Origin: Fibrobacter sp. UWEL
GTDB lineage: Bacteria; Fibrobacterota; Fibrobacteria; Fibrobacterales; Fibrobacteraceae
Assembly (NCBI RefSeq): GCF_900142535.1
Contig: NZ_FRBE01000001.1
Location: 186,001 to 250,000, forward strand
DNA: 64,000 bases
Direction of reading: 5' to 3'
Below the pieces are notes generated by a model. The model worked only from the letters and a program-made list of their open reading frames with translations, had not been told where the DNA came from and ran no database searches. Positions 51,848-62,110 of the stretch are shown here, one piece after another. The position numbers and the translations under genes were made by a program. How positions within the stretch are numbered: the stretch's first letter is position 1; the number at the start of each line of letters is the position of its first letter.

Positions 51848-52681
51848 ATGCAATGGATCATTAAGTATCTTACTTCTTCCATTGGTAAGAAGCAGATCAT
51901 GGGATGCACTGGTGCGTTCCTCGTTCTGTTCGTTACCGGCCACATGTGTGGTAACTTCCAGCTTCTGAACTTCGATCAGGCTTCTGCCCAGGCATCCTAC
52001 AATGCCTATACTGAGTTCCTGACCGGATTCAACCCGCTCCACTTCCCCGTAAAGATGATTTACCTGGTGGAACTGGTTCTGATTGCTGCTTTTGCTATCC
52101 ACATCGGTCTCGCTATCAAGCTGAAGCTCGAAAACAAGGCTGCTCGTGGTAACGTTGGCTACGAAGTGAACGCTCGCAAGGGTACCAAGTCCTTCGCAAC
52201 CTTCTCCATGATCTGGACCGGCCTCATCATCGTTGGCTTCCTCATCCAGCACCTCACCACCCTCAAGTTCGGTGAACATTACCTCTATGTGAACGAAGCT
52301 GGTGAAGTGGTCCGTGATATGTGGCTCACCACCATCGACATGTTTGCAAACCCGGTTTGGACTGTGTTCTACCTGGTAGCACTGTTCTCCGTGGGAACTC
52401 ACCTTTTCCACGCAATCGCTTCCGCTTTCCAGACTCTTGGTGTCGCTCACCAGAAGTGGACTCCGGTCATCGACAAGTTTGGCATTGTCTATAGCGCAAT
52501 CGTTGCTCTCTGCTTTGCTGCTCAGGCTGCATTCTCTTGCTACATCGCTAACCAGCCGGAAACTCAGGCTCTCCGCGCAAAGTCTCACGAAATCCAGCAG
52601 CAGCTGGAACAGAAGAAGGCTGCAGTAGAAGCTAAGACTTCCTTTGTTGTCGGCGACGTCGTCATTTCCACCAACGTTTAA
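51848..52681 (+). CDS. frdC: Fumarate reductase/succinate dehydrogenase cytochrome b subunit
   Basis: A 277-residue membrane anchor of the cytochrome b558 type, carrying quinone site and hemes. Five hydrophobic segments are seen, with candidate heme His residues in FVTGHMCGNF, IAAFAIHIGLAI, FLIQHLTTLKFG and GTHLFHAIASAF. The ATG at 51848 follows AAGGAGACAC. The protein ends in a soluble helical tail (IQQQLEQKKAAVEAKT). It heads frdCAB; in a succinate-producing anaerobe the direction is presumably fumarate reduction with menaquinol, which is inference from the organism type. Confidence 0.9.
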   Translation: MQWIIKYLTSSIGKKQIMGCTGAFLVLFVTGHMCGNFQLLNFDQASAQASYNAYTEFLTGFNPLHFPVKMIYLVELVLIAAFAIHIGLAIKLKLENKAARGNVGYEVNARKGTKSFATFSMIWTGLIIVGFLIQHLTTLKFGEHYLYVNEAGEVVRDMWLTTIDMFANPVWTVFYLVALFSVGTHLFHAIASAFQTLGVAHQKWTPVIDKFGIVYSAIVALCFAAQAAFSCYIANQPETQALRAKSHEIQQQLEQKKAAVEAKTSFVVGDVVISTNV

Positions 52682-52696
52682 TGGAGACCATAACTA

Positions 52697-54610
52697 ATGA
52701 TTCTCGATTCTAAAATTCCTGGTGGTTCCATTTCCGAAAAGTGGACCAAGCATAAGTTTGAATTGAAGCTCGTGAACCCCGCTAACAAGCGTAAGTTCAC
52801 CGTCCTCGTGGTTGGTACCGGTCTTGCTGGTGCATCCGCCGCTGCTTCTCTCGCAGAACTGGGCTACAATGTGAAGTCCTTCTGCATTCAGGACTCTCCC
52901 CGTCGTGCACACTCCATTGCTGCCCAGGGTGGTATCAATGCTGCTAAGAGCTATAAGAACGATGGTGACTCTGTCTATCGTCTTTTCTATGATACCGTTA
53001 AGGGCGGTGACTTCCGCGCTCGTGAAGCCAACGTTCATCGTCTCGCCGAAAACTCCAACCTGATCATCGACCAGTGCGTCGCTCAGGGTGTTCCCTTCGG
53101 CCGTGAATACGGTGGCCTCCTGGACAACCGTTCCTTCGGTGGTACCCAGGTTTCTCGTACCTTCTACGCTCGCGGTCAGACCGGTCAGCAGCTCCTCCTC
53201 GGTGCATACCAGGCTCTCATGCGCCAGGTTGCAGCAGGCAAGGTTGAACTGCTTCCTCGTCGCGAAATGATGGACCTCGTGGTTGTCGATGGCAAGGCTC
53301 GCGGTATCATCGTTCGTAACCTGGTTACTGGCGAACTGGAAAGCCACGTTGGCGACGCAGTCTGCCTTTGCACCGGTGGTTACGGTAACGTTTACTACCT
53401 CTCTACCAACGCTCAGGGCTCCAACGTAACTGCAGCATACCGCGCATACAAGAAGGGCGCTGCATTTGCTAACCCCTGCTACACTCAGATTCACCCGACT
53501 TGCTTGCCCCGTCATGGAGACCTGCAGTCCAAGCTGACTCTGATGTCTGAATCTCTCCGTAACGATGGCCGTATCTGGGTTCCCCGCAAGGCTGGCGATA
53601 CCCGTTCTCCGGACCAGATCCCCGAAGAAGATCGTTACTACTACCTGGAAGAAAAGTACCCCAGCTTCGGTAACCTCGTTCCTCGTGACGTGGCTTCCCG
53701 TAACGCTAAGCAGGTTTGCGACGCTGGTCTCGGCGTTGGCAACACCAAGCTGGCTGTGTACCTGGACTTCGCAGATGCTATCAAGCGCATGGGCGTTGCT
53801 GGCGTTTCTGCTAAGTATGGTAACCTCTTCCAGATGTACGAAAAGATCGTTGACGAAGACCCGTACAAGGTTCCGATGCGCATCTTCCCGGCAATCCACT
53901 ACACCATGGGTGGTCTGTGGGTTGACTACGATTTGATGTCCACCATCCCGGGTTGCTTCGTTCTCGGTGAAGCAAACTTCTCTGACCACGGTGCAAACCG
54001 TCTCGGTGCTTCTGCTTTGATGCAGGGCCTCTCTGATGGTTACTTCGTGATCCCGTTCACCATCGGTGGCTACTTCGCAGGCACCAAGCTGGAAAAGGTC
54101 TCCGCATCTGATCCTGCTTTCGAAGACTGCAAGAAGCAGACCGCAGAAAAGATCCAGAAGCTCCTTTCCATCAAGGGTCACCGCACTGTTAACGATATCC
54201 ATCGTCAGCTCGGTAACATCATGTGGGAATACGTTGGCATGGCCCGTAACAAGGCTGGCCTCGAAAAGGCTCTCCAGGAAATCCCCGCACTCCGCGAAGA
54301 ATTCTACCAGAACGTTAACGTCGTTGGTTCCGAAGGTTCCTTCAACCAGAACCTGGAACGCGCTGGCCGTCTGGCTGACTTCCTTGAATTCGCAGAAGTC
54401 CTCACCCTCGACGCCCTCCACCGTGAAGAATCTTGCGGCGGTCACTTCCGTGAAGAAAGCCAGACCGAAGAAGGCGAAGCAAAGCGTGATGACGAAAACT
54501 TCTGCTACGTCGGTGCTTGGGAATACAAGGGCGACAATGTCAAGCCCGAACTCCACAAAGAACCTCTTACCTTTGATAACGTCCACCTCGTTACTAGGAG
54601 CTACAAATAA
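52697..54610 (+). CDS. frdA: Fumarate reductase/succinate dehydrogenase flavoprotein subunit
   Basis: A 637-residue catalytic subunit that interconverts fumarate and succinate. [19 protein letters not shown] binds FAD; His72 in [11 protein letters not shown] is the residue that usually carries the covalent [16 protein letters not shown] and [18 protein letters not shown] supply active-site His and Arg. GGA precedes the ATG. Its stop overlaps the frdB start by one base. Codon use is heavily biased, as for abundant proteins. The symbol could equally be sdhA. Confidence 0.94.
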   Translation: MILDSKIPGGSISEKWTKHKFELKLVNPANKRKFTVLVVGTGLAGASAAASLAELGYNVKSFCIQDSPRRAHSIAAQGGINAAKSYKNDGDSVYRLFYDTVKGGDFRAREANVHRLAENSNLIIDQCVAQGVPFGREYGGLLDNRSFGGTQVSRTFYARGQTGQQLLLGAYQALMRQVAAGKVELLPRREMMDLVVVDGKARGIIVRNLVTGELESHVGDAVCLCTGGYGNVYYLSTNAQGSNVTAAYRAYKKGAAFANPCYTQIHPTCLPRHGDLQSKLTLMSESLRNDGRIWVPRKAGDTRSPDQIPEEDRYYYLEEKYPSFGNLVPRDVASRNAKQVCDAGLGVGNTKLAVYLDFADAIKRMGVAGVSAKYGNLFQMYEKIVDEDPYKVPMRIFPAIHYTMGGLWVDYDLMSTIPGCFVLGEANFSDHGANRLGASALMQGLSDGYFVIPFTIGGYFAGTKLEKVSASDPAFEDCKKQTAEKIQKLLSIKGHRTVNDIHRQLGNIMWEYVGMARNKAGLEKALQEIPALREEFYQNVNVVGSEGSFNQNLERAGRLADFLEFAEVLTLDALHREESCGGHFREESQTEEGEAKRDDENFCYVGAWEYKGDNVKPELHKEPLTFDNVHLVTRSYK

Positions 54611-55392
54611 TGAGCAACGGAAATATGAATATCACTCTCAAGATTTGGCGCCAGAAGGATGCCAAGACCAAGGGTCAGTTCGAAACTGTCAAGGTCAACG
54701 ATATTTCTCCGGACATGTCCTTCCTGGAAATGCTGGACATTGTCAACGAAGAACAGATGAAGCAGGGCAAGGAAGGCTTTGCATTCGACCACGACTGCCG
54801 CGAAGGCATTTGCGGTATGTGCTCTCTGGTCATCAACGGTATGCCTCATGGTCCCGACCACGGCATCACCACTTGCCAGCTGCACATGCGTAAGTTCAAG
54901 GATGGCGATACTATCGTTGTCGAACCGTGGCGCGCTGCTGCATTCCCGGTTATCCGTGACTGCGCTGTTGACCGTTCTGCTTTCGACCGCATCATCGCTG
55001 CTGGCGGCTACGTTTCCGTCAATACCGGTGCTGCTCCTGAAGCTTCCGTGATCCCCGTTCCCAAGGCTGATGCAGACCGCGCCTTCGACGCTGCTGCTTG
55101 CGTTGGTTGCGGTGCTTGCGTTGCTGCCTGTAAGAATGCTTCCGCTATGCTCTTCGTCTCCGCTAAGGTTTCTCACCTCAGCTTCTTGCCCCAGGGTAAG
55201 GTCGAAGCTAAGAAGCGCGTGCTCGCTATGGTGGCTCAGATGGACAAGGAAGGTTTCGGTAACTGCACCAACCTTTACGAATGCCAGGCTGCTTGCCCGA
55301 AGGGTATCACTGTGGACTACATCGCAAAGATGAACCGCGAATACCTCATGGCAACTGCTACCTACGCTGAAAAGGTATATGGCAAGGATTAA
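54610..55392 (+). CDS. frdB: Fumarate reductase/succinate dehydrogenase iron-sulfur subunit
   Basis: A 260-residue electron-transfer subunit between the flavin and the cytochrome b. The 2Fe-2S Cys ligands are in [16 protein letters not shown] and ITTCQLH. The 4Fe-4S set is [11 protein letters not shown], and the 3Fe-4S set uses [16 protein letters not shown] plus the last Cys of the former. The TAATG overlap with frdA implies translational coupling. A strong terminator follows. Confidence 0.94.
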   Translation: MSNGNMNITLKIWRQKDAKTKGQFETVKVNDISPDMSFLEMLDIVNEEQMKQGKEGFAFDHDCREGICGMCSLVINGMPHGPDHGITTCQLHMRKFKDGDTIVVEPWRAAAFPVIRDCAVDRSAFDRIIAAGGYVSVNTGAAPEASVIPVPKADADRAFDAAACVGCGACVAACKNASAMLFVSAKVSHLSFLPQGKVEAKKRVLAMVAQMDKEGFGNCTNLYECQAACPKGITVDYIAKMNREYLMATATYAEKVYGKD

Positions 55393-55420
55393 TTAATCCT
55401 TCAATAGCCCAAAAGCATTA

Positions 55421-55456
55421 AATCCACCTAGGGTAAAACCTGGGTGGATTTTTTTT
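55421..55456 (+). terminator. Terminator after frdCAB
   Basis: AATCCACCTAGG and CCTGGGTGGATT form a 12-bp stem with one mismatch and a GTAAAA loop, followed by T8. Confidence 0.9.
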
Positions 55457-55539
55457 GTACAAAATACTTGCTTAGAAAGCTAGAATTGTAAGAATATGTT
55501 ACTAAATTTCCCTCCGTATTTTTCAATAAGGAGGACACT

Positions 55540-56451
55540 ATGAAGAAGTCTCTCATAAGTGCAATCGCATTGGCCTGTACCATGGTGGTGGCAGCAAATG
55601 CTCAGGATGATTACGAAGATTACGCATACGAAGAAGGTGTTGCCGAAAGCGCACCGGAATCCGATAGTGACTATAGCACTGCCAAGAGCAGCTACTCTAG
55701 CGAAGTGACCAAGTCCGAAGAGGTTCCCGTGGCTATGGAGCTTCCCGGTCAGAATGCTTCCGAAAAGCCCAAGAATCGTTTGGGTTTCCATTTGGGTATG
55801 GGCTTTAGCGGTACCTACGGTAACGAGAAGGCTGCTGGTTACTACTATAATCCCACTACGGATAAGTTCTATGTTGGCGAAGAAGACCCGTTTGCTGGTT
55901 ATCTCGGTTTAAACTTTGATCTCGGTTTGATGTATGTGTTCTTTGTGAATAGCAAGATTGCTATTGCACCGGAATTCAACTTCCGTGTGATTGATTACTT
56001 CAAGGAATCCGATATCTATTATGCAAAGGTCTATGATGACTACTGGCATCGTACAACTTACGAACCTGTTGATGAAAACATGATGCTTTTCGACATCGCC
56101 ATCCCGGTGATGGGCCGCTTCTATGCTGCTAAGAATTTCTACGCAGAAGCTGGTGTTCAGTTTAACCTGAATTTGGCTGGTAGCTTTACTCTGGACAACG
56201 CCGAGTATGATTACAGCGAAGACGTGGGTGACTGGGCCGGTGAATCTTTCGGCGTAAGCTTGAACTTCGGTGGTGGCGCATCCTTCAATGCTAAGGATGG
56301 CGGCTTGATTGAACTGGGCGTTCGCTTTATGCTGGACTTGACTCGTCTGGAAGCTGACGAAAAGGTTAATAACGAAGCTAACGGTTCTTATCGCGATGCT
56401 GTTGCAACTAAGGGTTGGCATATTCAGTTCGTCTGCAACTATCTGCTGTAA
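55540..56451 (+). CDS. Outer-membrane barrel protein with acidic N-terminal linker
   Basis: A 303-residue exported protein. AAGGAGG lies five bases before the ATG. Signal peptide MKKSLISAIALACTMVVAANAQ is followed by about 55 acidic and Ser-rich residues (DDYEDYAYEEG, SAPESDSDY). The barrel strands begin at NRLGFHLGMGFSG and end in IQFVCNYLL. The overall form is an outer-membrane-beta-barrel domain protein. No family is recognised. The acidic linker may bind calcium or extend into the periplasm. Confidence 0.68.
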   Translation: MKKSLISAIALACTMVVAANAQDDYEDYAYEEGVAESAPESDSDYSTAKSSYSSEVTKSEEVPVAMELPGQNASEKPKNRLGFHLGMGFSGTYGNEKAAGYYYNPTTDKFYVGEEDPFAGYLGLNFDLGLMYVFFVNSKIAIAPEFNFRVIDYFKESDIYYAKVYDDYWHRTTYEPVDENMMLFDIAIPVMGRFYAAKNFYAEAGVQFNLNLAGSFTLDNAEYDYSEDVGDWAGESFGVSLNFGGGASFNAKDGGLIELGVRFMLDLTRLEADEKVNNEANGSYRDAVATKGWHIQFVCNYLL

Positions 56452-56501
56452 TCGTTTTACATAAGAAGCCGCAAACGGTTTCGTTCCGTATTTAAACGAG
56501 G

Positions 56502-56534
56502 AACTCCCAAGGTCAAGTACCCTGGGAGTTTTTT
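56502..56534 (+). terminator. Terminator after the 55540 barrel gene
   Basis: AACTCCCA and TGGGAGTT pair around AGGTCAAGTACCC, followed by TTTT. The TCAAGTA loop resembles that of the glyA terminator. Confidence 0.75.
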
Positions 56535-56544
56535 CATTACTAAA

Positions 56545-56606
56545 AATCCCCCGGGTAAAAACCTGGAGGATGTCAAAGAATCCCCCGGGTAAAAACCCGA
56601 GGGATT
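56545..56606. repeat. Two tandem copies of a CCCCCGGG hairpin
   Basis: AATCCCCCGGGTAAAAAC occurs at 56545-56562 and again at 56579-56596, 34 bases apart. Each is followed by an inverted right arm (CCTGGAGGAT, ACCCGAGGGATT). They lie between convergent genes and probably act as terminators for the lipoprotein gene or as paired mRNA-end structures. Confidence 0.7.
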
Positions 56607-56638
56607 ATTCGTGGGGTTAGGAGGATCTTTTCTACGAC

Positions 56639-59011
56639 TTAGTTATTGTAGTAAACGATGCGGCCACCGGGGAAGGTGAAGTTCTTGCTATAGCTGCTGG
56701 TGTTGCTTACTGCAGAGGGAGTACCATTGGTGCTTACCATCTTGCTTCCGGAAATTGCAGGCTTAAATGCAATGCTGGAATTGCCGTAGAAACCTGAACT
56801 AGAGAAACTTACGTTATAATTGGTGCCTGCTTCAGAGGTGGAGGGACTGAATCCCAAAACGGTTTTACTGGAAAGAGTTGCTGTTCCGTCGGAATCAAAG
56901 GAACCGCCCATGCCGCCGCTAAGCTGGCATTCCACGATAACAACGCCGCCAGAGACAGTAAGTTCGCCGTTGGAATCCATACCGTCAGTATCACCGGAAC
57001 CAACGTTCAGATAATGATGACCGCCTGTGACAATCAGGGTACCAGAACCACTGCTCATGCCGCCCCAGCCGCCCATGCCACCAGGTGCGCCCATCCAACC
57101 CCAGTTGTTTCCGCCGCCAGGAGTGGTATTTCCGCTTCCGTCTTTACCACCTGCTGCATTCCAAGCATCGTCCGTTGCGTGGACTTCCGTGGCGCCTCCA
57201 CTGACTCGAATGTACCATGCTTCAAGACCTTCGTAGGATTCCTTCACATAGATGGTGCCGTCATTGACATAAAGGGTGGAGTCTGCATGGACACCGTCAT
57301 TACCCTTTGCGGTAATGGTGGTGTAGCCGCCATTGAAGTAGATGTTCATGTTGGAGTGAACGCCGTCATCGCCGGAGGTTACGGTAACCTTACCGCCGTT
57401 GATGTAGATATGGTTGTCGGAAGAAACGCCCTTACCAGTAGAGGTTACGTTAATGGCGGGTTCGCTAATGCTGTCGGAAATCATAATGGCATTAAATGCC
57501 TGGATGCCGTCGTCGCCAGCCTTGGTAATGTTGATGGTACCGCCCTTGATGTTCACGATACCCTTGCCTTCGGTAATGGTGGTGTCGGTACCGTTGACGG
57601 TGTATTCGTCACTCTTGATGCCGTCGCCAGAAGTAGCTGCGATGGTGAATGTACCCTTTTCGATATCCACCATGCCCTTGCCCTTAACACCGTTGTTCTT
57701 GGCGGTGACGTTCACTACGGTCTCGCCACGGAAGCGCAGGTCGTTGGAGCACTGGATTCCGTTATTGTAGTTGCCGTTGATGGTGAGGGTGCCTGCTCCC
57801 TTGATGGTCAGGTCGTCCTTTGCGTAGATGGCGGCTCCAGTTGTGTCTACCTTTGTTTCGCCATTGCTGTTCTGGTAGGTGAACGACTTTGTACGGGTGG
57901 AAGCGTCACTCAGGGTGTTGACGGTTTCCTTCTTTGCGACCACAAAGGCTTTGCTTGCCTGCTGGACGTAGATGGGGGCATCTACGGTATTTTCCAGGGT
58001 AAGTCCCTTCAGGTTCAGGTAAACGCCGGAGTCTGCCTTGGGGGAGTTGACGCGAATCTGGGCGTCTGCTGCCTTATAGGAACCGCTGAAGTCGTATTCG
58101 CCTGCGCAGCTAATCACTACTTCACCGCCGGAGACGGTAACGCAGCCGTTGTTGTTGGTAACAGTTGCGCCACTGGCTGCGTATGCAATAGCGGGGGAGT
58201 TTCCGTTGCTTTCAGAAATGTATGCGCTGGAAGAAGACTGCGTTTGATTTGCAGAAGAACTGGATGCTACGGGGGTAACAACGCTTGCGCTAGATGCCGG
58301 GGGAGTAACTTCACTTGCGCTGGAGTTTCCTGCAGGGATTGCAGTGGAAGAACTTGATTTAACGGCGGGAATGACGGCCGAACTGCTGGATACAGGAATA
58401 GGAATGACTACAGAACTGCTGGATGCCGGTTCAGAAAGGGTAATCTTGACGCAATTGCTGTTGTACATGTAGGTGCTGCCATCAGCGCCTTTGATAACTG
58501 TATTCTGGTTTACGATGGATCCGTCTGCTTCGGCACAGGTCGTCACAACGGCTACTTCAGTAGAAGATGAAGAAGTTACAACGGGAGTATCTGCAACGCT
58601 AGAGGAAGAGGCGACTTCTGTTGCGGATGGATCTTTTGTCTCAGAAGAGTTTGTTTCGCTGGGAGTTACCACTGCGCCTGTTTCATCAAAGCAGTAGGTG
58701 GTTCCGTCGTCGCCCACCATGGAAGTCAAGCCGTTGCAAGGATCAACTGCAGCCTCGGGGAAACCGTAGCTTCCGTCGGTATTGATCCAGAAACCGATGT
58801 TGCCTTCTGCGTCCATGCAGATGGTTTCGCCATTGGTGCCTGCCACAGCGGTGTAGCCGTCATACATGCAGGGGTTTGCTGTGCCTATGGGGTCAACCAC
58901 CGGTTGGACGGTGTTGGCTGCATCGTCAGAGCAACCTGCCATGAGCCCAAACGACAAGGAGGCAAATGCGGCGACTGCGGCATGTTTTCTAGAGAAAAGC
59001 TTTTTATTCAT
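56639..59011 (-). CDS. Cthe_2159-like carbohydrate-binding lipoprotein
   Basis: A 790-residue surface lipoprotein starting at ATG 59011, with AAAGGA upstream. Lipobox FGLMAGC gives the acylated Cys. Residues about 25-120 hold short Cys-bearing repeats (NPCMYDGYTAVAGTNGETIC and YCFDETGAV). Residues about 130-280 are Ser-rich linkers with VIPAVKSSSS-type repeats. The C-terminal 500 residues are a right-handed beta-helix of GDDGVHS, NGGKVTVTSGDDG and KGNDGVHAD repeats, which I match to the Cthe_2159 family of polygalacturonate-binding proteins. A role in binding plant cell wall pectin is inferred. It is divergent from the Wzi-like gene. Confidence 0.75.
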   Translation of the reverse strand: MNKKLFSRKHAAVAAFASLSFGLMAGCSDDAANTVQPVVDPIGTANPCMYDGYTAVAGTNGETICMDAEGNIGFWINTDGSYGFPEAAVDPCNGLTSMVGDDGTTYCFDETGAVVTPSETNSSETKDPSATEVASSSSVADTPVVTSSSSTEVAVVTTCAEADGSIVNQNTVIKGADGSTYMYNSNCVKITLSEPASSSSVVIPIPVSSSSAVIPAVKSSSSTAIPAGNSSASEVTPPASSASVVTPVASSSSANQTQSSSSAYISESNGNSPAIAYAASGATVTNNNGCVTVSGGEVVISCAGEYDFSGSYKAADAQIRVNSPKADSGVYLNLKGLTLENTVDAPIYVQQASKAFVVAKKETVNTLSDASTRTKSFTYQNSNGETKVDTTGAAIYAKDDLTIKGAGTLTINGNYNNGIQCSNDLRFRGETVVNVTAKNNGVKGKGMVDIEKGTFTIAATSGDGIKSDEYTVNGTDTTITEGKGIVNIKGGTINITKAGDDGIQAFNAIMISDSISEPAINVTSTGKGVSSDNHIYINGGKVTVTSGDDGVHSNMNIYFNGGYTTITAKGNDGVHADSTLYVNDGTIYVKESYEGLEAWYIRVSGGATEVHATDDAWNAAGGKDGSGNTTPGGGNNWGWMGAPGGMGGWGGMSSGSGTLIVTGGHHYLNVGSGDTDGMDSNGELTVSGGVVIVECQLSGGMGGSFDSDGTATLSSKTVLGFSPSTSEAGTNYNVSFSSSGFYGNSSIAFKPAISGSKMVSTNGTPSAVSNTSSYSKNFTFPGGRIVYYNN

Positions 59012-59235
59012 GTTGGTTCCTTTATAAATCACTCCTTGTCTAAAGATAAATTTGGCTAAAAACGCAAAAAAGGGGTTTTAGGGCGTTTATGAATTTCCTC
59101 AAAAGAATAAACGGGGTGAAAAGTTTCGTTCGGTACAAAATGACTCAAAAAGCTATGGAACGCTTGGTTCCGTTGAAATTAGAGGGGAAAAAAACTAGAT
59201 TTGCTCCAATCGATTCTTGTAAAATCAAAACATCT

Positions 59236-60759
59236 ATGAAAAAGTTTCTTTCGCTCTTCGTAGCCTTATTTGGCGTCACGGCTTTTGCCGCTTCTCCTGT
59301 TCAGGGACCGGAAAATGTCCGCAATCTCCGTCTTCTCGAAACGTCTCCTATGCTGTTTGAACTGCATCGTACGACGATTTCCGATGGACGTCAATCCTTC
59401 GCCTATCCCCGTCGCGACACCACGTTCCGTACTGCCATGAAGAAGGACTTGTCCACGGCACTTCTTGCCTACGATAACGCACATGGCGGAATGATTTTGG
59501 GCAAGGGCGGTTATGAATCCGATAAGACTCCCAGCATCGCCCTGGCTGTTTCCTTGGTGGGGGGCATGGACTACCGCGGTGGGGAAGCTCTGAACGATAC
59601 GATCTGGCCCAGCGTTGATGGAGGAATCTATCTTCGCGGCTATGCGGATTCTGTGGACTTTGTTCTGGATGCCCGTATTTACGATGAGGGGCATTTCTCT
59701 AAGTGGCCCCAGTCCTTTGATGGTGAATTTCTGGAAGTGCAGAGAGAGGAAAACAATTCGGGTCTGGAATACACCAGCTATGCCCGCTATAGAACTCACT
59801 TTGCCTTGAACTACAACTGGCTTCGTCTGGATCTTGGCCGCGATGTGATGCACTGGGGACCGGGTTACTACAACAACCTGACCTTGAACCAGTTCGCCTT
59901 GCCTTACAACATGCTGACTTTGGACATGCAGTTTGGCCCTCTCCGTGTGGTTTCCTTCTACGCGGACTTGCGTATTTACAGCAGCATGAGCGACAAGAAC
60001 AAGGATGAGACTCGAAACCTGTTCGGCCACCGCTATGAACTTGCCGTGGGTAATGCAACTTTCGGCATTAGCGAACTGCAGATGCTCTATGACAACATGA
60101 AACCCTGGCTTTTTGTTCCTACGGCGCCGCTTTTCATGGAGAAGGGAAATTACTCTGAAAGCAGCAATAACGGTGCTCTTGCTTTTGACTTTAACTATCG
60201 CCTGTTCAATGCGGTCCGCTTGTATACGGAATTCTTCCTGGACGATATGGAAAGTCCCGTAAGCCTTGTGAAGAACGATAACATCGAAGCGAAGTGGGCT
60301 TGGATGGCTGGTTTTCAGGCTGCACACAACTTTGACGTGAAGGGCCATTTGCTGGAAGCGGGTACCATTGCGGAATATGCTCGCATTGAACCTTACGTGT
60401 ACGGTCACTTTGTGAAGAATACTGCGCAGCTGGCACATCTTGGACGTCCTATTGGCAGCCAGCGTGGTCCTAATAGTCAGACGATTGACTGGACTCTTTA
60501 TGGTCGCCTGGATGGTCATATCTTTGCTTCTCTCCGTAATACCTGGGCTTGGAAGGGAACGGATTATGGTAGTGCCGTTAACGATACGACTCCCACCAGC
60601 AACCACATGAAGATCCACAAGGATTTCCTGAAGGGAGCAAAGATGGAATACTCCCTGACTCCTTCCGCAAGTTATGAAGGTCAGTATGTGAGTTTCATGG
60701 GGGAGATTACCCTCTTTAATGATCGCAAGGTTTATCTTCGTGCTGGCTTCAAGTTCTAG
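59236..60759 (+). CDS. Wzi-like capsule assembly outer-membrane protein
   Basis: A 507-residue exported barrel. The ATG at 59236 gives signal peptide MKKFLSLFVALFGVTAFA. The body matches the capsule-assembly Wzi pattern: LNYNWLRLDLGRDVMHWGPGYYNNLTLN, PLRVVSFYADL and NAVRLYTEFFLDDME, with a C-terminal LRAGFKF. Wzi binds capsular polysaccharide at the outer surface in other bacteria. No other capsule gene is close. It ends 17 bases before the U32 peptidase gene. Confidence 0.78.
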   Translation: MKKFLSLFVALFGVTAFAASPVQGPENVRNLRLLETSPMLFELHRTTISDGRQSFAYPRRDTTFRTAMKKDLSTALLAYDNAHGGMILGKGGYESDKTPSIALAVSLVGGMDYRGGEALNDTIWPSVDGGIYLRGYADSVDFVLDARIYDEGHFSKWPQSFDGEFLEVQREENNSGLEYTSYARYRTHFALNYNWLRLDLGRDVMHWGPGYYNNLTLNQFALPYNMLTLDMQFGPLRVVSFYADLRIYSSMSDKNKDETRNLFGHRYELAVGNATFGISELQMLYDNMKPWLFVPTAPLFMEKGNYSESSNNGALAFDFNYRLFNAVRLYTEFFLDDMESPVSLVKNDNIEAKWAWMAGFQAAHNFDVKGHLLEAGTIAEYARIEPYVYGHFVKNTAQLAHLGRPIGSQRGPNSQTIDWTLYGRLDGHIFASLRNTWAWKGTDYGSAVNDTTPTSNHMKIHKDFLKGAKMEYSLTPSASYEGQYVSFMGEITLFNDRKVYLRAGFKF

Positions 60760-60776
60760 CCCTAAAGGATTTCAAT

Positions 60777-62093
60777 ATGTTTAAGCCTGAATTGCTCGCT
60801 CCCGCAGGGGACTTGACCCGAATGAAATATGCTTTCGCATACGGCGCCGATGCCGTATACGCAGGCCAGCCCACTTTCTCCCTTCGTTCTCGTGAGAACG
60901 GCTTCAAGAATCTGGATGACCTGGCGGAAGGTATTGCCTACGCCCATGCCCGCGGGAAGAAGTTCTATCTCACTAGCAACATCATTCCCCGTAACGTGAA
61001 GGTGGAGTCTTTCCAGAAGGCTTTGCTTGCTGCCATTGACTTGGGCCCGGACGCTCTGATTGTGGCTGACCCTGGCTTTGTGGGCTGGATCCGCGAAGTC
61101 CGTCCTAATGCGGAAGTACACTTGTCTGTACAGGCGAATTGCACCAATTACTTGACTGCAAAGTTCTGGCAGGGTCTTGGTGTGAAACGCGTCATCTTGA
61201 GCCGCGAACTGCGCCTGGCGGAAATCCTTGAAATGAAGGAACGACTTCCGGATTTGGAACTGGAAGTGTTCGTCCACGGCGCCGTCTGTATGTCTATGTC
61301 TGGACGTTGTATGCTGTCCAACTGGGTGGTTCATCGTGATGCTAACCTGGGGGCCTGCGATAACTCCTGCCGTATGCCTTACCGCCTCTATGCCAATGAA
61401 GGTCCGCAGGTGGAAGACTATCGCGAACATGAGGGTAATTTCACTCTCCAGCGTACGGACCGTCCGGAACTGGATCCCATCGCTCTGGATGAAGATACCT
61501 GGGGTACTTACTTCATGAGTAGTCGCGATCTGTGCGCCATCGAAGTCGTTCCCGAACTGATCAAGGGCGGTCTGGAATCCTTCAAGATCGAAGGTCGTAC
61601 CAAGTCTGTTTACTACTTGAGTCAGGTGGTTCGTGCTTACCGTATGGCTATTGATTCCTGCTTCGAGCAGATTAATGCCGGTAAGGAACCTGCAATTTCT
61701 GATGAAAGCCGTCGTGCAGTGACTTATCTGGATGGTCGCGGTTTCATGCAGGGCTTCCTGAAGGGCCCGCTGCCTCAGAATTACGAATCTACCCATATGC
61801 CTGCTGATGCGGGATGTGTGGCGGCTCAGATCCTGGATTACGATGAAGCCTCCCATTCTGTCCGTGTAAATGTGAAGAATCCCTTCACCATGGACGATAA
61901 GCTGGAGCTGATGACTCCCGCAGGAATGGCTACTTGCCCGGTGGAATCCATGAACGATTTTCGTGGTGGTGCTGCTGACCGCTTGAATCCCGGCACGGAA
62001 GGTCGCGTATTTTTGCCCAAAAACGTAAAATTTGACAATAATAACGCAGAATTTTCCTTTTTTGTGAAGGATTTTCCCCAAAAATCTCTGTAA
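60777..62093 (+). CDS. U32 family peptidase, TrhP/YegQ-like
   Basis: A 438-residue protein of the U32 family. LLAPAGDLTRMKYAFAYGADAVY opens the barrel and FVHGAVCMSMSGRCMLSNW with GACDNSCRMPYRL gives the conserved Cys cluster. FKIEGRTKSVYYL completes the signature. The YegQ/TrhP branch acts in 5-hydroxyuridine formation at tRNA wobble positions, probably with an Fe-S cluster; the older label peptidase is likely misleading. AAAGGA precedes the ATG. Assignment to TrhP rather than RlhA rests on length and C-terminal layout. Confidence 0.85.
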   Translation: MFKPELLAPAGDLTRMKYAFAYGADAVYAGQPTFSLRSRENGFKNLDDLAEGIAYAHARGKKFYLTSNIIPRNVKVESFQKALLAAIDLGPDALIVADPGFVGWIREVRPNAEVHLSVQANCTNYLTAKFWQGLGVKRVILSRELRLAEILEMKERLPDLELEVFVHGAVCMSMSGRCMLSNWVVHRDANLGACDNSCRMPYRLYANEGPQVEDYREHEGNFTLQRTDRPELDPIALDEDTWGTYFMSSRDLCAIEVVPELIKGGLESFKIEGRTKSVYYLSQVVRAYRMAIDSCFEQINAGKEPAISDESRRAVTYLDGRGFMQGFLKGPLPQNYESTHMPADAGCVAAQILDYDEASHSVRVNVKNPFTMDDKLELMTPAGMATCPVESMNDFRGGAADRLNPGTEGRVFLPKNVKFDNNNAEFSFFVKDFPQKSL

Positions 62094-62110
62094 ATACATA
62101 AATTTTCGTT

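Noticed and set aside
52694-54586. 630-codon open frame antisense to frdA
   Set aside because: FrdA on the plus strand is certain. Similar long antisense frames lie over proS, glyA and the U32 gene, all in highly biased genes.
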